Assembly: GCA_024711415.1 (NCBI GenBank)
Contig: JANJSW010000076.1
Location: forward strand, 1 to 5,225
DNA: 5,225 nucleotides
Direction of reading: 5' to 3'
Origin: Thermomonas sp.
Lineage (GTDB): Bacteria; Pseudomonadota; Gammaproteobacteria; Xanthomonadales; Xanthomonadaceae
A model generated the notes under the pieces. It was not told the DNA's origin, made no database searches, and saw only the letters and a list, made by a program, of their open reading frames with translations. Position 1 is the first letter of the stretch; each line of letters starts with the position of its first letter. Of this stretch, positions 4,985-5,225 are shown one piece after another. The translations under genes and the position numbers were made by a program.

Positions 4985-5225
4985 ATGTGCTCCATCTTCG
5001 GCATCTTCGGGCTGCAGCCCGGCGACGATCTCCAGGCCCTGCGGCGGCAGTCGCTGGAACGCTCCCAGCGGCAGCGCCATCGCGGCCCGGACTGGAGCGG
5101 GGTGTATATCGATAACGGGGCGATCCTCGTGCACGAGCGGTTGGCCATCGTCGATCCGGCCGGCGGTTCGCAGCCGCTGCTGTCGGCGGATGGCGCGCTG
5201 GCGCTGGCGGTGAACGGCGAGATCT
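4985..5225 (+). CDS. asnB: Asparagine synthetase B, glutamine-hydrolysing (N-terminal 80 codons, partial)
   Basis: The gene runs off the right edge, and only the start of the class II glutamine amidotransferase domain is visible. MCSIFGIFG gives Cys2 as the N-terminal nucleophile after Met removal. QRHRGPDWSG at 30-39, HERLAIVDPAGGSQPL at 50-65 and AVNGEI at 75-80 match E. coli AsnB closely. Arg52, Asn77 and Glu79 correspond to its glutamine-binding Arg49, Asn74 and Glu76. The full enzyme (about 550 aa in the family) uses ATP, aspartate and glutamine to make asparagine in the cytoplasm. AAGGA at 4971-4975, nine bases before the ATG, is the ribosome binding site. Expression is likely controlled by the Asn-leader attenuator directly upstream. 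Confidence 0.95.
   Translation, partial: MCSIFGIFGLQPGDDLQALRRQSLERSQRQRHRGPDWSGVYIDNGAILVHERLAIVDPAGGSQPLLSADGALALAVNGEI

Noticed and set aside
4861..5115. 84-codon + strand frame overlapping the leader end, the terminator and the asnB start
   Set aside because: It starts at a GTG with no ribosome binding site, reads through a strong terminator and overlaps the well-supported asnB start in another frame.

Overview
The window looks like chromosomal DNA from a high-GC gammaproteobacterium, most likely a member of the Xanthomonadaceae (Xanthomonas/Lysobacter/Luteimonas/Pseudoxanthomonas type). The reasons are the strongly GC-biased third codon positions, the protein sequences, the gene order glnD-dapD-...-arsC-like-dapE-asnB, and a REP-type palindrome starting with GTAG. 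The genus cannot be fixed from sequence reading alone.

Layout, all genes on the + strand. The 3' end of glnD (nitrogen sensor, 1-201) overlaps the start of dapD (198-1046; lysine/diaminopimelate pathway) by ATGA. A 245-bp gap holds a nested palindromic element (1110-1201). Next comes a predicted exported CocE/NonD (peptidase S15-like) hydrolase (1292-3181), whose stop is one base from the start of a small ArsC/YffB-family thiol reductase (3183-3542). The stop codon of that reductase lies inside a 57-bp REP pair (3539-3595). dapE (3624-4754) follows, then a regulatory intergenic region (4755-4984), then the first 80 codons of asnB (4985 to the window end).

The most interesting region is 4757-4984. 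It contains a possible promoter and an unannotated 28-codon ORF with 7 Asn codons, all within codons 7-19. A textbook intrinsic terminator (CCCGCATC/GATGCGGG plus six T) follows, and an upstream segment (4870-4876) is perfectly complementary to the 5' arm of that terminator. The downstream gene is glutamine-dependent asparagine synthetase. Together this is the architecture of ribosome-mediated transcription attenuation responding to charged tRNA-Asn. Leader-peptide attenuation is classical for trp, his, thr, leu, ilv and phe operons. I do not recall a described Asn leader for asnB in proteobacteria, but I could not search for one.

Functionally, the window joins nitrogen status sensing (GlnD), two steps of the succinylase branch from aspartate semialdehyde to diaminopimelate and lysine (DapD and DapE), and asparagine synthesis from aspartate and glutamine (AsnB). 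The hydrolase is the outlier. It is unrelated to amino-acid synthesis, is predicted to be exported, and sits between dapD and the arsC-like/dapE pair directly after a repeat element, so it may be a lineage-specific insertion.
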